Numbered from the stretch's first letter, positions 1 through 8,945 are shown. The stretch: DNA of 64,000 bases from ENR-C587 sp942493235 (GCA_942493235.1 OW818676.1:2790001-2854000); one strand, 5' to 3'. Notes: generated by a model not told the origin, from the letters alone. Numbers and translations are program-made.

Positions 1-1119
1 AATAAAGAAAGAAAATTAGTTAGCTTTTTCTGGAAGCCGTCGTCAGAAGAGAAATTCAATAAAAACTATACTGTACAGGTAATTGCAACTGCCAAATCCA
101 ATAATGACAATTCTAATTCATTGGTTTTGCAAGATAAAACTCAATTTGGACTGAATATAATATTTGAGGGCATGAGTACTATTTACTCTTCTAATTCAAT
201 AAATCAGCAGCAAGTATTTAATATTTTAGATTCAATAAAACGTAACGAGTTTTTACAATCAAACATTATTGACGGCAGTTTTGATTTAATCCCGGAAAAA
301 GATTATATTCGTTCTTTAGCCTATCAGAAATGGTCTATTGCAATAAATGCTTATAATATTAATTTATTAAAGGATTTAAAATCACAACCGGCTATTTCTG
401 CTTATTTGGATAAAGCAGTTTATAAAGAAGATTTAGATATGAATATATCTAATAATAAGATAATAATCAGCGGTAAAACGCCTGCTTACGGCAAATTAAA
501 TGTTAATCTGAAAGCTATACGCAAATCTGACGGAAAGGAACAGTCCATAAGCTTCAATGTACTGCCATTACCTATTGAGCAGGCAAGTATAGATAAAATT
601 ATGTACCCGGGCAAAAAATATTCAATTGACCCTAAGCTTCCTCTTACAGAGAAAGAAACAAAAGCTGTACTAAAAAGTCAAAATTTGATTCGTGCAAGAA
701 GTACTCAAGGCGAAAAGTTCTATTTCACTCCGGATTTTTCAGATACCGGCAAAATATTTACATTAGAAAGATACATAGACAATCAACTAATAGGTGAAGA
801 CATTAGAGTAAAAGTAAATTCTTTTCCTATTCCTGAAATTATTGAAATTCAACAAATCAAACCGAATGAAATAAAAGTGAAAACCCGTTCTTACGGCTAT
901 CTTACCGATGAATCGAACCTTATCAGTTTTATTGAAATCACAGGTAATGCTCAATGTAGAGAGCTTTATGGCAGAATCGAAGAAGACAAAGATAAGTTTA
1001 TTCATTTGCAGACTTTCATAATTACTCCAAAGACAAATGACAACAATTTCAAATTCTCTATAAAAGCTATTGATAAATTAGGGAAAAAATCAAATTCGAG
1101 AACTTTTAATCAAGATTAA
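1..1119 (+). CDS. C-terminal part of a beta-rich protein, possibly GldM/PorM-like (5' end outside window)
   Basis: The reading frame is open from the first base, so this is the 3' part (about 372 codons) of a longer gene. No start codon is assigned; the TTG at 121 is internal. The visible part has a short helical stretch (to about residue 110 of the fragment), followed by alternating beta-rich segments with Gly/Pro turns, for example 'NNKIIISGKTPAYGKLNVNL' and 'IRVKVNSFPIPEI'. This resembles the stacked beta domains of the periplasmic T9SS/gliding protein GldM/PorM, and the window contains many T9SS cargo proteins. No diagnostic motif was recognised, so that assignment is only a suggestion. 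A TolC-like gene follows 62 nt downstream on the same strand. Confidence 0.55.
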   Translation, partial: NKERKLVSFFWKPSSEEKFNKNYTVQVIATAKSNNDNSNSLVLQDKTQFGLNIIFEGMSTIYSSNSINQQQVFNILDSIKRNEFLQSNIIDGSFDLIPEKDYIRSLAYQKWSIAINAYNINLLKDLKSQPAISAYLDKAVYKEDLDMNISNNKIIISGKTPAYGKLNVNLKAIRKSDGKEQSISFNVLPLPIEQASIDKIMYPGKKYSIDPKLPLTEKETKAVLKSQNLIRARSTQGEKFYFTPDFSDTGKIFTLERYIDNQLIGEDIRVKVNSFPIPEIIEIQQIKPNEIKVKTRSYGYLTDESNLISFIEITGNAQCRELYGRIEEDKDKFIHLQTFIITPKTNDNNFKFSIKAIDKLGKKSNSRTFNQD

Positions 1120-1181
1120 TTGCAACTTTGTATTAACCTTTACGTAATTAATCTTGGTAATGATTTAATATTAGGGTGCGT

Positions 1182-2525
1182 ATGAAAAAAGTAGTGTTAT
1201 TAATTGCAGTGTTGATTTCTGCAAACAGTCTTTATTGTCAATCGGTTACAGGCTATAACAAGGTATATTCCCTTGATGAATGTATTATAGTTGCATTAAA
1301 AAACAATCCTGATCTGCATGTAAATCAGAAAAGGATAGACCTATCTAAATCAAGCCTTAGGTCTGCATTTGGTGCGTATTTGCCTTCGGCAAGTGCTTCT
1401 GCCGGTTATTCGAGACAGCTGAATGAACAAAAAGCTTCCACAGCATATATTATGGGGCAATTGATTGAAATTCCGGCTTCTGACCCAAATTCATATCAGA
1501 TTAATGCCGGTATCGATTATAATTTATTCGATGGTTTTTCTCGCTCCGCTTCTTACGATAAAGCGGATAAGACATTAGCTTCAACTGAAATGAATTTAAG
1601 CTATTACGAGACATATATAAAAATAAATATTTACAGATTATATGTTGATGTAATTAAAAAGCAGCAATCTCTGAAAATTCAAAAAGATAATTACGAAACG
1701 GGTAAAACTGAATTTGAAGCTATCAAAGCAAAATTTGAAGCCGGTACGATTCATAGCGGTATATTAGCATCACAGGAAGCAGACCTCGCCTCTCGCGAAT
1801 ATAACATTGTACTTGCAGAAAACGACATCAATGTTGCAAAAGCCGAACTATTATATATGATGGGGCTACAGCCAAATCTCTCCGTCGAATTCAAAGAGTC
1901 TTCCCTACCGGATAATATTACTAATGATGACGCAAATACTTTCCGAACAAAGTACGCTAATTTAGAATATGCGATAAATTCCGCATTAAAAGATAGATAT
2001 GATTATAATGCGACTAAATTATCAGTCGAAGCTTCTAAAAATAGTTTAGAAATCGCAAATGCTGCTTGGTACCCTAAAGTAGGTTTATCATTGGGCTGGA
2101 GCTGGTCTAACAGTAAATTATCGGATTTCAGCACCGGCAGATCTTATGCCAGTATGAACATCAACGTTCCGATATTTAGTCAGTTTAATACCGAGTATCA
2201 AGTGGAATCTGCAAAATTTGAAATTCTACAAAATGAAACCGAATTATATAAATTAGAGCAATCAATCAGAAATGATATTCAAAAAGCCTTTTTAATTATC
2301 GAATCTTCTCAAAAGCAATTAGAAATCTCGGAGCGTGCACTTAATGCCGCTAAAAAAAATTATGATATTACTAAAGAAAGATTTGAAATTGGCTCGGCTT
2401 CTATTACTGATTATATTTTAGCTAATAATTCTTATATAACCTCTCAGTTAAATAGAATCAACTCTATATATACTTATTATTTGGCTCAGAAAGAATTAGA
2501 GTTTGCCGTTTCTAATTTGAAGTAA
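1182..2525 (+). CDS. TolC-family outer membrane efflux protein
   Basis: A 447-aa outer membrane channel of the TolC family. It forms the trans-envelope duct of a tripartite exporter. Residues 1-20 are a signal peptide ending near SLYCQS. The rest shows the two-fold repeat of the family: each half begins with an Asn/Leu-rich helix (LDECIIVALKNNPDL near the N-terminus, LEYAINSALKDRYDY in the middle) and contains long coiled-coil helices and short beta strands (AGIDYNLFDGFSRS; MNINVPIFSQFNTE). Length is normal. The ATG at 1182 is preferred over the GTG at 1176 because it begins a standard MKK signal peptide. It opens a co-directional cluster with an RDD protein, an adaptor, an ATPase and two permeases, which points to MacAB-type export. 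Confidence 0.9.
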   Translation: MKKVVLLIAVLISANSLYCQSVTGYNKVYSLDECIIVALKNNPDLHVNQKRIDLSKSSLRSAFGAYLPSASASAGYSRQLNEQKASTAYIMGQLIEIPASDPNSYQINAGIDYNLFDGFSRSASYDKADKTLASTEMNLSYYETYIKINIYRLYVDVIKKQQSLKIQKDNYETGKTEFEAIKAKFEAGTIHSGILASQEADLASREYNIVLAENDINVAKAELLYMMGLQPNLSVEFKESSLPDNITNDDANTFRTKYANLEYAINSALKDRYDYNATKLSVEASKNSLEIANAAWYPKVGLSLGWSWSNSKLSDFSTGRSYASMNINVPIFSQFNTEYQVESAKFEILQNETELYKLEQSIRNDIQKAFLIIESSQKQLEISERALNAAKKNYDITKERFEIGSASITDYILANNSYITSQLNRINSIYTYYLAQKELEFAVSNLK

Positions 2526-2553
2526 TTAATTATTAAATAAATAGGATATAAAA

Positions 2554-3285
2554 ATGAAATGTAATGTATGTGGTAATGATTATCCGAACCAAGCTCATTT
2601 TGCAGTTCCGGGTATATGTGAAAGCTGTTTTAAAAAAATGCCGATTGAGCAACAAAATGAAATTATTGCACAGGCTTATAACTACAATAACTTTGCAGAA
2701 ATGACAATTTCCGAAAAGAGAATTGGTTTCGGTAGAAGGCTCGGAGCTATGGCTTTAGACTTGCTATTTTGTGTAGTTATTTATTTAATTATATTCTTTG
2801 CTTCCGGAATATTTGAATCTCAACAATTAATGGCGGAGAGATTTGAATCCGAGGGTTTCAATATTCAGTTAATGACTCAAGCCGGATATGAATTAATGGA
2901 GCAACACATGCCCGCATTAATCTTTATCCAGTTCATGTTCTTACTATATTTTTCTTTAGAGTTTATAGTTGGTTCATCATTAGGAAAATTAATATTAGGA
3001 ATACAAATTGGAACTCAAGATGCAAAACCAGCTTCAACGTCTCAGTTACTAATCAGATATTTATTAAAGTATTCAGGTATTATCCTTGCGATTTTTACTA
3101 CTATCTATTATCAATCCGTTGCTCTATCTATAGTATATTACTTAGTATATATTACTTTAATTGTCGGCTGTTTCTTTACATTGTCAAAAGACAAATTATC
3201 TTTCCATGATATGGCAGCTAAAACAGCAGTATATAGAAAAAATGAGATTATTGAAAATAACCAAAACAATACTGCAATTAATTAG
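2554..3285 (+). CDS. RDD family membrane protein with N-terminal zinc ribbon
   Basis: A 243-aa protein. Residues 1-30 carry two CxxC pairs (CNVCGNDYPNQ...CESCFK), a likely zinc ribbon. From about residue 55 an RDD domain begins: GFGRRLGAMALDLLFCVV has the Arg and the Asp inside the first membrane helix that name the family. It is followed by a second helix (FIQFMFLLYFSLEFIVGSSLGKLILGI, split by the GSSLGKL turn) and two more helices near residues 165-215. RDD proteins are poorly understood; some are linked to ion transport. It lies 28 nt after the tolC-like gene and only 10 nt before the adaptor gene, so it is probably co-transcribed with the exporter. A role in exporter assembly is inference. 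Confidence 0.85.
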   Translation: MKCNVCGNDYPNQAHFAVPGICESCFKKMPIEQQNEIIAQAYNYNNFAEMTISEKRIGFGRRLGAMALDLLFCVVIYLIIFFASGIFESQQLMAERFESEGFNIQLMTQAGYELMEQHMPALIFIQFMFLLYFSLEFIVGSSLGKLILGIQIGTQDAKPASTSQLLIRYLLKYSGIILAIFTTIYYQSVALSIVYYLVYITLIVGCFFTLSKDKLSFHDMAAKTAVYRKNEIIENNQNNTAIN

Positions 3286-3295
3286 GAGAATTAAA

Positions 3296-4576
3296 ATGGC
3301 TAAGAAAAAATCTAAGAAAAAGACAATTATAATAGCAGTGATATTTATATTAATTCTTATTGCTGTAATAGGAGCTTTTCTATCTTCTAATGCGAAAAAG
3401 CCTGTTAATGTAACTACTGAAAAAGCTTCAAAAAGAACTATTACACAATCAGTCTCTGCTACCGGAAAGATTCAACCCGAGACCGAAGTAAAGATTTCTC
3501 CTGAGACAAGTGGCGAAATTATCATGCTTAATGTGAAAGAAGGAGACACCGTTAAAGCTCGTCAATTATTGGTACGTATTAAACCTGATATTATAGAATC
3601 ACAATTAGAACAGTCCAAATTTGCTGCCGAGCAGGTAAAATCTGACATTGATGCAAGTAAAGCAGATCTAGCAAAAGCAAATGCAGACTTCAAAAGAGCT
3701 GAAACCCTATTCCAAAAAAAATATATTTCACAGCAAGAATATGACCAAGCTAAATTGGCTTACGAAAGTTCCGCATCTGGGCTTAATTCCGTAAAATTCC
3801 GCTATGACCAAGCAAAAGCTTCTCAAAAACAAACTGAAAAAACTGCGGAAAAGACTTTAGTATATGCCCCGATTAATGGCATAGTAACTGCATTAGACGT
3901 AGAAAAGGGCGAAAAGGTAGTCGGCACCGAGATGATGGCAGGAACCGCTATGATGACAGTTTCTGACCTCAGTGTGATGAATGCAGAAGTCGAAGTTGAC
4001 GAAAACGATATTACTTTAGTTAAAATCGGCGATACTGCAACAGTTGAAATTGATGCTTTCCCTGATAAAAAATTCGCAGGGCTGGTAGTAGAAACCGGGC
4101 ATTCTGCTTTGGCTAGCTCTACCGGAACTCAAGACCAAGTAATTAACTTTAAAGTTAAAATCAGATTATTAGATAAAGAAGTTAAAATGCGACCGGGCAT
4201 GAGCTGCAATGTTGAAATCAAAACTGAAACTCATAGAAATGTTTTATCTGTGCCTTTGCAGTCAGTTACTGAAAAACCCAAAGATGAAAGTGAGAGCCAA
4301 GACAAAGGCGAAATGAAAAAGACAAGCGACAAAGATAATGAAAAAGAATCGAGTGAAAAGCCTAAAGTCTATGTATATATAGTTAATGCAAATAAAGTAA
4401 AATTGACTGAAGTAAAAACCGGACTTAGCGATAAAGGTTATATCGAGATTTCCGAAGGATTAAAAGAAGGTGATGAAATAGTCAGCGGCTCATACTTTGC
4501 TATTCGTAAAGAGTTAAAAGACGGTGCTGAAATTCAAAAAGAATCATCAAAAAACAAAATCGATGAAAAGAAATAA
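3296..4576 (+). CDS. macA: Periplasmic adaptor subunit of a MacAB-type exporter (HlyD/MacA family)
   Basis: A 426-aa membrane-fusion protein linking inner-membrane ABC permeases to a TolC channel. The start at 3296 follows an AGGAG at 3284-3288; the frame is open further upstream but overlaps the RDD gene. Residues 1-10 are Lys-rich, followed by one membrane anchor (about 11-30). A barrel-sandwich/lipoyl half-domain (VSATGKIQPETEVKISPETSGEI) leads into a long alpha-hairpin coiled coil (about 105-185), the second lipoyl half (VYAPINGIVTALDVEKGEKV) and beta-barrel domains. One oddity is a highly charged Lys/Glu/Asp/Ser insertion near residues 325-360 between the barrel and the membrane-proximal domain. 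The ATPase gene starts 12 nt downstream. Confidence 0.88.
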   Translation: MAKKKSKKKTIIIAVIFILILIAVIGAFLSSNAKKPVNVTTEKASKRTITQSVSATGKIQPETEVKISPETSGEIIMLNVKEGDTVKARQLLVRIKPDIIESQLEQSKFAAEQVKSDIDASKADLAKANADFKRAETLFQKKYISQQEYDQAKLAYESSASGLNSVKFRYDQAKASQKQTEKTAEKTLVYAPINGIVTALDVEKGEKVVGTEMMAGTAMMTVSDLSVMNAEVEVDENDITLVKIGDTATVEIDAFPDKKFAGLVVETGHSALASSTGTQDQVINFKVKIRLLDKEVKMRPGMSCNVEIKTETHRNVLSVPLQSVTEKPKDESESQDKGEMKKTSDKDNEKESSEKPKVYVYIVNANKVKLTEVKTGLSDKGYIEISEGLKEGDEIVSGSYFAIRKELKDGAEIQKESSKNKIDEKK

Positions 4577-4588
4577 TAGGAAATAATA

Positions 4589-5314
4589 ATGGAAAATGAT
4601 GTAATTATCCATATAGAAAACATAGCTAAAATATATCAAATGGGCGAAGAAAAAGTATTCGCCCTACGAAATGTGTCTTTAAACATAAAAAAAAATGAAT
4701 ATGTTGCACTGATGGGTCCTTCAGGTTCAGGCAAATCTACTATGATGAACATTCTCGGATGCCTTGACACACCGACATTCGGCAAATATTTATTTAAGAA
4801 TAATGACGTTAATGAAATGAATGATAATGATTTGGCTGAAATCAGAAATAAAGAAATTGGTTTTGTATTTCAGACATTTAACTTGCTGCCTCGTGCTAAC
4901 GCTCTCAGAAATGTAGAATTACCTTTGGTCTATGCCGGTATGAATTCTTCATTAAGAGAAGAAAGAGCTATTAAGGCTTTAGAAAATGTCGGATTAGGCG
5001 ACAGAATGACACACAAGCCAAATGAGTTGTCCGGAGGTCAGAGGCAGAGAGTTGCCGTCGCCAGAGCTTTGGTAACAAATCCCTCAATTATATTGGCAGA
5101 TGAGCCGACCGGTAATTTAGACTCAAAAACCGGAATAGAAATAATGAAACTGTTCTCCGATTTATGGCACGAGGGCAATACTATAATATTAGTAACTCAC
5201 GAAGAAGAAATTGCCAAGCATGCACATAGGATTATCAGACTTAGAGACGGGCTAATCGAAAGTGATGAAATTAATGAGTCCCCTATAAAAGATTTTGTTA
5301 TTATCAATGAATAG
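4589..5314 (+). CDS. ABC transporter ATP-binding protein (MacB/LolD type)
   Basis: A 241-aa nucleotide-binding subunit. All expected motifs are present: Walker A GPSGSGKST (about residues 43-51), a Q-loop in FVFQTFNLLPRANAL, ABC signature LSGGQRQRVAVARAL (about 148-162), Walker B IILADEPTGNLDS and the H-loop LVTHEEEIA. This is the LolD/MacB subfamily that energises FtsX-like permeases. In E. coli MacB the ATPase and permease are one chain; here they are separate genes, as is common in this group. It follows the adaptor by 12 nt and is separated from the first permease by a 174-bp repeat array that is otherwise non-coding. Confidence 0.92.
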   Translation: MENDVIIHIENIAKIYQMGEEKVFALRNVSLNIKKNEYVALMGPSGSGKSTMMNILGCLDTPTFGKYLFKNNDVNEMNDNDLAEIRNKEIGFVFQTFNLLPRANALRNVELPLVYAGMNSSLREERAIKALENVGLGDRMTHKPNELSGGQRQRVAVARALVTNPSIILADEPTGNLDSKTGIEIMKLFSDLWHEGNTIILVTHEEEIAKHAHRIIRLRDGLIESDEINESPIKDFVIINE

Positions 5315-5329
5315 AATTTTTCAATTATT

Positions 5330-5499
5330 GAAGTATTTATCTAAAGTATAATATGAAATTTTCGATTAATATATTTAAAGTATAAAATGAAACTATTGAT
5401 TAATATATTTAAAGTATAAAATGAAACTATCGATTAATATATTTAAAGTATAAAATGAAACTATCGATTAATATATTTAAAGTATAAAATGAAACTATC
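5330..5499 (+). repeat. Five tandem 34-bp repeats carrying mini-ORFs, ending in the permease start
   Basis: Five head-to-tail units of exactly 34 bp (5330, 5364, 5398, 5432, 5466). Each has an AT-rich leader containing TTTAAAGTATAAA, then ATGAAACTATC or a close variant. The ATGs are at 5353, 5387, 5421, 5455 and 5489; the last is the start of the permease gene. The first unit is more diverged (leader about 17/23 matches); the last three are almost identical. Because 34 is not a multiple of three, each upstream ATG opens its own 10-codon ORF (MKFSINIFKV, MKLLINIFKV, MKLSINIFKV twice) that stops at TAA one base before the next ATG. The repeat is therefore a duplication of the leader plus first codons of the permease gene. 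There are no spacers, so it is not a CRISPR. Confidence 0.95.
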
Positions 5500-6742
5500 A
5501 GAAATAAATGAAACCATAAAAATAGCATTTAATGCTATCTGGGTAAACAAATTGAGGTCATTTCTCGCGTCTCTGGGCGTGGTAATCGGGATTTCGTTCG
5601 TAATTCTTACCGGATGGATATTATCTGCATTAGACGGGGCTCTCAATGACACTTTTAATCTTATAGGTGCTGATATGCTCTATGTAGATAAATGGGACTG
5701 GGCTGGTGGTAAACGATGGGAAGATATTCGACAACGAAAACCAATTACTCTAACTCAAACAAAAGAATTTTGCCAAAGAATTCAAACAGCTGAAATAGCA
5801 ATACCGGTTGCTAAAAGATTCGGAGCGATTGTAAAATATAGAGAAAATGAAATCGAAGGGGTTTCTGTACAAGGCACTAAAAGCGGTTATGGGCAAACAA
5901 ACGGAGGAACAATTATATCCGGTAGATTTTTTAATGATAATGAAGACAACTATGGTACTAATGTGGTAGTATTGGGCTATGGGGTAAATAAAACATTGTT
6001 TCCAGCCGATAATGGAATTGGTAAAGATATAAAAATTGCCGGAAATAGGTTTACTATTATCGGAGTAGTCAAAAAACAATCAACAGTAATGATGGACTTC
6101 CTTGATAATCAGGTTTATATTCCAATGGCAGCATTCGGGGGCGTATTTGGCAACTTTAACCGGTCTGTTTCTGTAGCTATCAAAGCCGGTTCTAAAGAGA
6201 AATTAGACGAAGTCCGTGCAGAAGCTGAAGGGTTAATGCGTACTATTCGTAATAATAAGCCCGGGCAAGAAAGCGACTTCTCGATAAATGAAACAAAAAC
6301 TTTTGAAGATACTATCAAAACTTTCAGAATGTACGTTTGGGGAATCGGTATAGGAATGACTATCCTATCCTTTGTTGTGGGTATGATTGGTATTATGAAT
6401 ATTATGTTTGTCTCTGTTGCCGAGCGAACAAAAGAAATTGGCATTCGTAAAGCAATCGGAGCACCTAAGAGGTCAATACTCTTTCAATTCATTATCGAAT
6501 CGGCAGTACTCTGCTTTATCGGAGCTTTGACTTCATTAGTATTTTGTTCGATTTTAGTATATGCTATTGCTACCATATTACCAAAGTATATGGAATCAAT
6601 GAGCTTTTTATCTCCTATAATGCCGTTTGAACTGTTTTTAATAGCAACTGTAGTATCAGTTGTAGTAGGTGTAATGGCCGGATTAATCCCTGCATATAGA
6701 GCTGCTAACTTAAATGCAGTTGATGCTTTAAGATATGAATAG
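5489..6742 (+). CDS. ABC transporter permease, FtsX/MacB family (first of two)
   Basis: A 417-aa inner-membrane permease. Topology is the MacB type: a cytoplasmic amphipathic start (MKLSEINETIKIAFNAIWVNKLRSFLASLGVVIG in outline), membrane helix 1 (about 25-45), a large periplasmic MacB_PCD domain (about 50-270), then three helices (about 280-310, 330-360, 375-405). The family 'tower' motif ERTKEIGIRKAIGAPKRSIL is between helices 2 and 3, and the C-terminus PAYRAANLNAVDALRYE is typical. It works with the upstream ATPase and adaptor. The start lies in the last of five 34-bp repeats, so translation may depend on the upstream mini-ORFs. A second, related permease follows after 21 nt. Confidence 0.9.
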   Translation: MKLSEINETIKIAFNAIWVNKLRSFLASLGVVIGISFVILTGWILSALDGALNDTFNLIGADMLYVDKWDWAGGKRWEDIRQRKPITLTQTKEFCQRIQTAEIAIPVAKRFGAIVKYRENEIEGVSVQGTKSGYGQTNGGTIISGRFFNDNEDNYGTNVVVLGYGVNKTLFPADNGIGKDIKIAGNRFTIIGVVKKQSTVMMDFLDNQVYIPMAAFGGVFGNFNRSVSVAIKAGSKEKLDEVRAEAEGLMRTIRNNKPGQESDFSINETKTFEDTIKTFRMYVWGIGIGMTILSFVVGMIGIMNIMFVSVAERTKEIGIRKAIGAPKRSILFQFIIESAVLCFIGALTSLVFCSILVYAIATILPKYMESMSFLSPIMPFELFLIATVVSVVVGVMAGLIPAYRAANLNAVDALRYE

Positions 6743-6763
6743 AATTAAAAAAGGAAAATTGAA

Positions 6764-7993
6764 ATGAATTTTTTAGAAAGTGTAAATATAGCATTTGATT
6801 CTGTTAAAAGCAATAAGCTTAGGGCATCACTTACTTTGCTTAGTATTTCTATCGGAGTATTTGCTATTATCGGAGCAGGCACTTTAGTCAGCTCAATTGA
6901 TAATGCGGTAGTTAATGAAATGGCAGGTCTGGGAGAAACTACTTTCTCTATAAGTAAAATGCCCGCTATTGTTAATGGTCCCGAATGGCATAAATATGCC
7001 AAAAGAAAGGCAATTACTTATTCTCAGTTTAATATATTGAAAAAAAAGCTAACTAATATTGAATTTGTTAGTTCTCAATCTGCAGATGGCGGAAAAACTG
7101 TTAAATCAGGTGCATTATCTACTGACCCGGATGTTAGTCTGGTAGGCTCTGATGAAAACTATTTATTATCCGCATCAAACTCAATTAGTACCGGTAGAGA
7201 AATAAATGCCGAAGATGTATCATACAATAGAAATGTTGCGGTGATTGGGAATGACTTAGTAGTTAAATTATTCGAAAACTCTACTCCATTAGGGAAAAAA
7301 ATTGCAATTGACAACCAAACATTTGAAATAGTCGGCGTTTTAGAGACCAAAGGTGCTGTAATGGGGCAAAGTCAGGATAATATTGTTGTGATTCCAATAT
7401 CTCAATACTTAAAATATTACAGCTCTGAATGGGATGAAAGTTTGACTATTACAGTTAGAGCGAAGAATAAAGAAAAATTAGACCGAGCTATAGAAGATGC
7501 CATTGCTGAATTCAGAATTATCCGCAACCTCAAGCCATGGATAGAAAATGATTTTGAAATCACTACAAATGAATCAATTAGCGAACAGTTTTCAGGCTTT
7601 ACTAAATTTTTAACTTACTTCGGAATAGCTTGTGGCGTGATGTCTTTAATTGCTGCCGGAGTCGGGATAATGAATATCATGCTCGTTTCTGTTAAAGAAA
7701 GAACCCGTGAAATCGGTATCCGTAAAGCTATAGGAGCCAAGAACCGTTCAATACTAATGCAATTCATTGTTGAAACTATTACTCTCTGCCAAATCGGGGG
7801 ATTTATGGGTATAGTAGCTGGACTTAGCGGTGCATGGCTGTTGAGTTTACAGTTAAAACTACAGCTCATCTTCCCCACTTTCTGGGTAATTACAGCAATT
7901 ATTGTTTGTACTGTACTGGGAGTAGTTTCAGGAATATATCCCGCTTGGAAAGCTGCAAAGCTTGACCCGATAGAGTCTTTGAGATACGAATAA
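6764..7993 (+). CDS. ABC transporter permease, FtsX/MacB family (second of two)
   Basis: A 409-aa permease homologous to its upstream neighbour: N-terminal MNFLESVNIAFDSVKSNKLR, helix 1 with LLSISIGVFAIIGAGT, periplasmic MacB_PCD domain (about 45-260), ERTREIGIRKAIGAKNRSIL between helices 2 and 3, and C-terminal PAWKAAKLDPIESLRYE. Two non-identical permeases with one ATPase suggest a heterodimeric membrane core. An AGGAAAA lies just upstream of the ATG, with 21 nt from the previous stop. It is the last gene of the export operon; a hairpin follows at 8027-8059, between this gene and the convergent gene. Confidence 0.9.
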   Translation: MNFLESVNIAFDSVKSNKLRASLTLLSISIGVFAIIGAGTLVSSIDNAVVNEMAGLGETTFSISKMPAIVNGPEWHKYAKRKAITYSQFNILKKKLTNIEFVSSQSADGGKTVKSGALSTDPDVSLVGSDENYLLSASNSISTGREINAEDVSYNRNVAVIGNDLVVKLFENSTPLGKKIAIDNQTFEIVGVLETKGAVMGQSQDNIVVIPISQYLKYYSSEWDESLTITVRAKNKEKLDRAIEDAIAEFRIIRNLKPWIENDFEITTNESISEQFSGFTKFLTYFGIACGVMSLIAAGVGIMNIMLVSVKERTREIGIRKAIGAKNRSILMQFIVETITLCQIGGFMGIVAGLSGAWLLSLQLKLQLIFPTFWVITAIIVCTVLGVVSGIYPAWKAAKLDPIESLRYE

Positions 7994-8026
7994 TAAGTTT
8001 GAAATAATATATCAACCTAGAACTGA

Positions 8027-8059
8027 GGCTGTCTAAATTTTAAACATTTTTATACAGCC
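8027..8059. terminator. Hairpin between convergent genes, resembling a minimal palindromic element
   Basis: GGCTGTCTAAA (8027-8037) pairs with TTTATACAGCC (8049-8059) with one mismatch. The hairpin sits between the permease stop (7993, plus) and the stop of the convergent minus-strand gene (8100). Its arms have the same sequence as the ends (GAGGCTGTCTAAAA) of the ~130-bp palindromic elements found elsewhere in the window, so it may be a minimal relic of such an element that now acts as a bidirectional terminator. Terminator activity is inferred. Confidence 0.5.
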
Positions 8060-8099
8060 CATTAATATTAAATATCTTATTACTTGTAAACAAAAGAAA

Positions 8100-8945
8100 T
8101 TATACCTTTGTTAGCGAATTTATCAATTTATCACAGAAACCTTGTTTGATAAATTCAGAGTGTTCTTCAATAGTGCCAAACCTCTGACCACTTATTTTTT
8201 CGCATAAAATTTCATTATTAGTTTCTTTATAGAAAACATTTAAAATATTTATAAAATCCTGATTTTTAAAGTATTGAACTGATTTTCCATTGTGATTTTT
8301 GCACCATTGCAAAGACTTCATCCATATTGCAGCCGCAAGTGCACCGCAGGCATTACCACTCAATCCCATACCACCGGCAAATCCTGCTACAGCTATTATT
8401 TCTTCTTCTGTAGCACCCATTTTTTGGGCAGTTTCAGAGGCACAACTCCTGCAGTCTTGTACAGCATTGCACTGTTTTATTAGTCCTTGTTTGGCAGATT
8501 CAATAGCTTCAGTTGCCCATTCATCGGCAAGAATAAAGCAATGACTGAAATAAAAAACACCAAGAAATGTTTTCATTATTAGCTTAGTCATACCAAATTT
8601 AGTAGTTAAATCACAATTAGTAATTTCTCGACAATTATGTGTAGAAGTCTTACTTTCAAAAGAATTCATAATATATTGCGTTGCGGTAATAGCAGAAGCA
8701 ATTGCCTGGCTTTGGTCATTATAGATGCGATGTGATTGAGTTCCGGCAGCAAGCGAAGCCCCCCAGAGCATTCCGCATTGGTGTCCGGTCTGCATTAGCC
8801 CACCTGCTAAAGGGTCGGCAGCTCGCTCTTGAGCATCATTTAAATTAGCAAACTCACGATTTAACAAGTGAAAAAAGGTACGAGAGCAAGTCCCGCATTT
8901 CATGAATACTTTCTTAGCATCTCTGATTGTTTTTGAGTTTTCCAT
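8100..8945 (-). CDS. C_GCAxxG_C_C family putative redox protein, two-domain
   Basis: A 281-aa protein with two motif blocks of the C_GCAxxG_C_C family (putative redox-active cysteine proteins). The N-terminal block has CGTCSRTF, then ADPLAGGLMQTGHQCGMLWGAS. The C-terminal block has CNAVQDCRSCASET, then FAGGMGLSGNACGALAAAIW. Typical members have one such domain of about 140 aa, so this looks like an internal duplication. In the first copy the motif is CGMLWG rather than CGAxxG. Many Cys residues suggest metal or disulfide chemistry, but the reaction is not known for the family. No signal peptide is seen. The gene stands alone: convergent to the exporter operon, and about 100 bp from the next minus-strand gene. 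Confidence 0.8.
   Translation of the reverse strand: MENSKTIRDAKKVFMKCGTCSRTFFHLLNREFANLNDAQERAADPLAGGLMQTGHQCGMLWGASLAAGTQSHRIYNDQSQAIASAITATQYIMNSFESKTSTHNCREITNCDLTTKFGMTKLIMKTFLGVFYFSHCFILADEWATEAIESAKQGLIKQCNAVQDCRSCASETAQKMGATEEEIIAVAGFAGGMGLSGNACGALAAAIWMKSLQWCKNHNGKSVQYFKNQDFINILNVFYKETNNEILCEKISGQRFGTIEEHSEFIKQGFCDKLINSLTKV

Noticed and set aside
5330..5499. CRISPR array
   Set aside because: The 34-bp units abut directly with no spacers and include the start of a coding gene.
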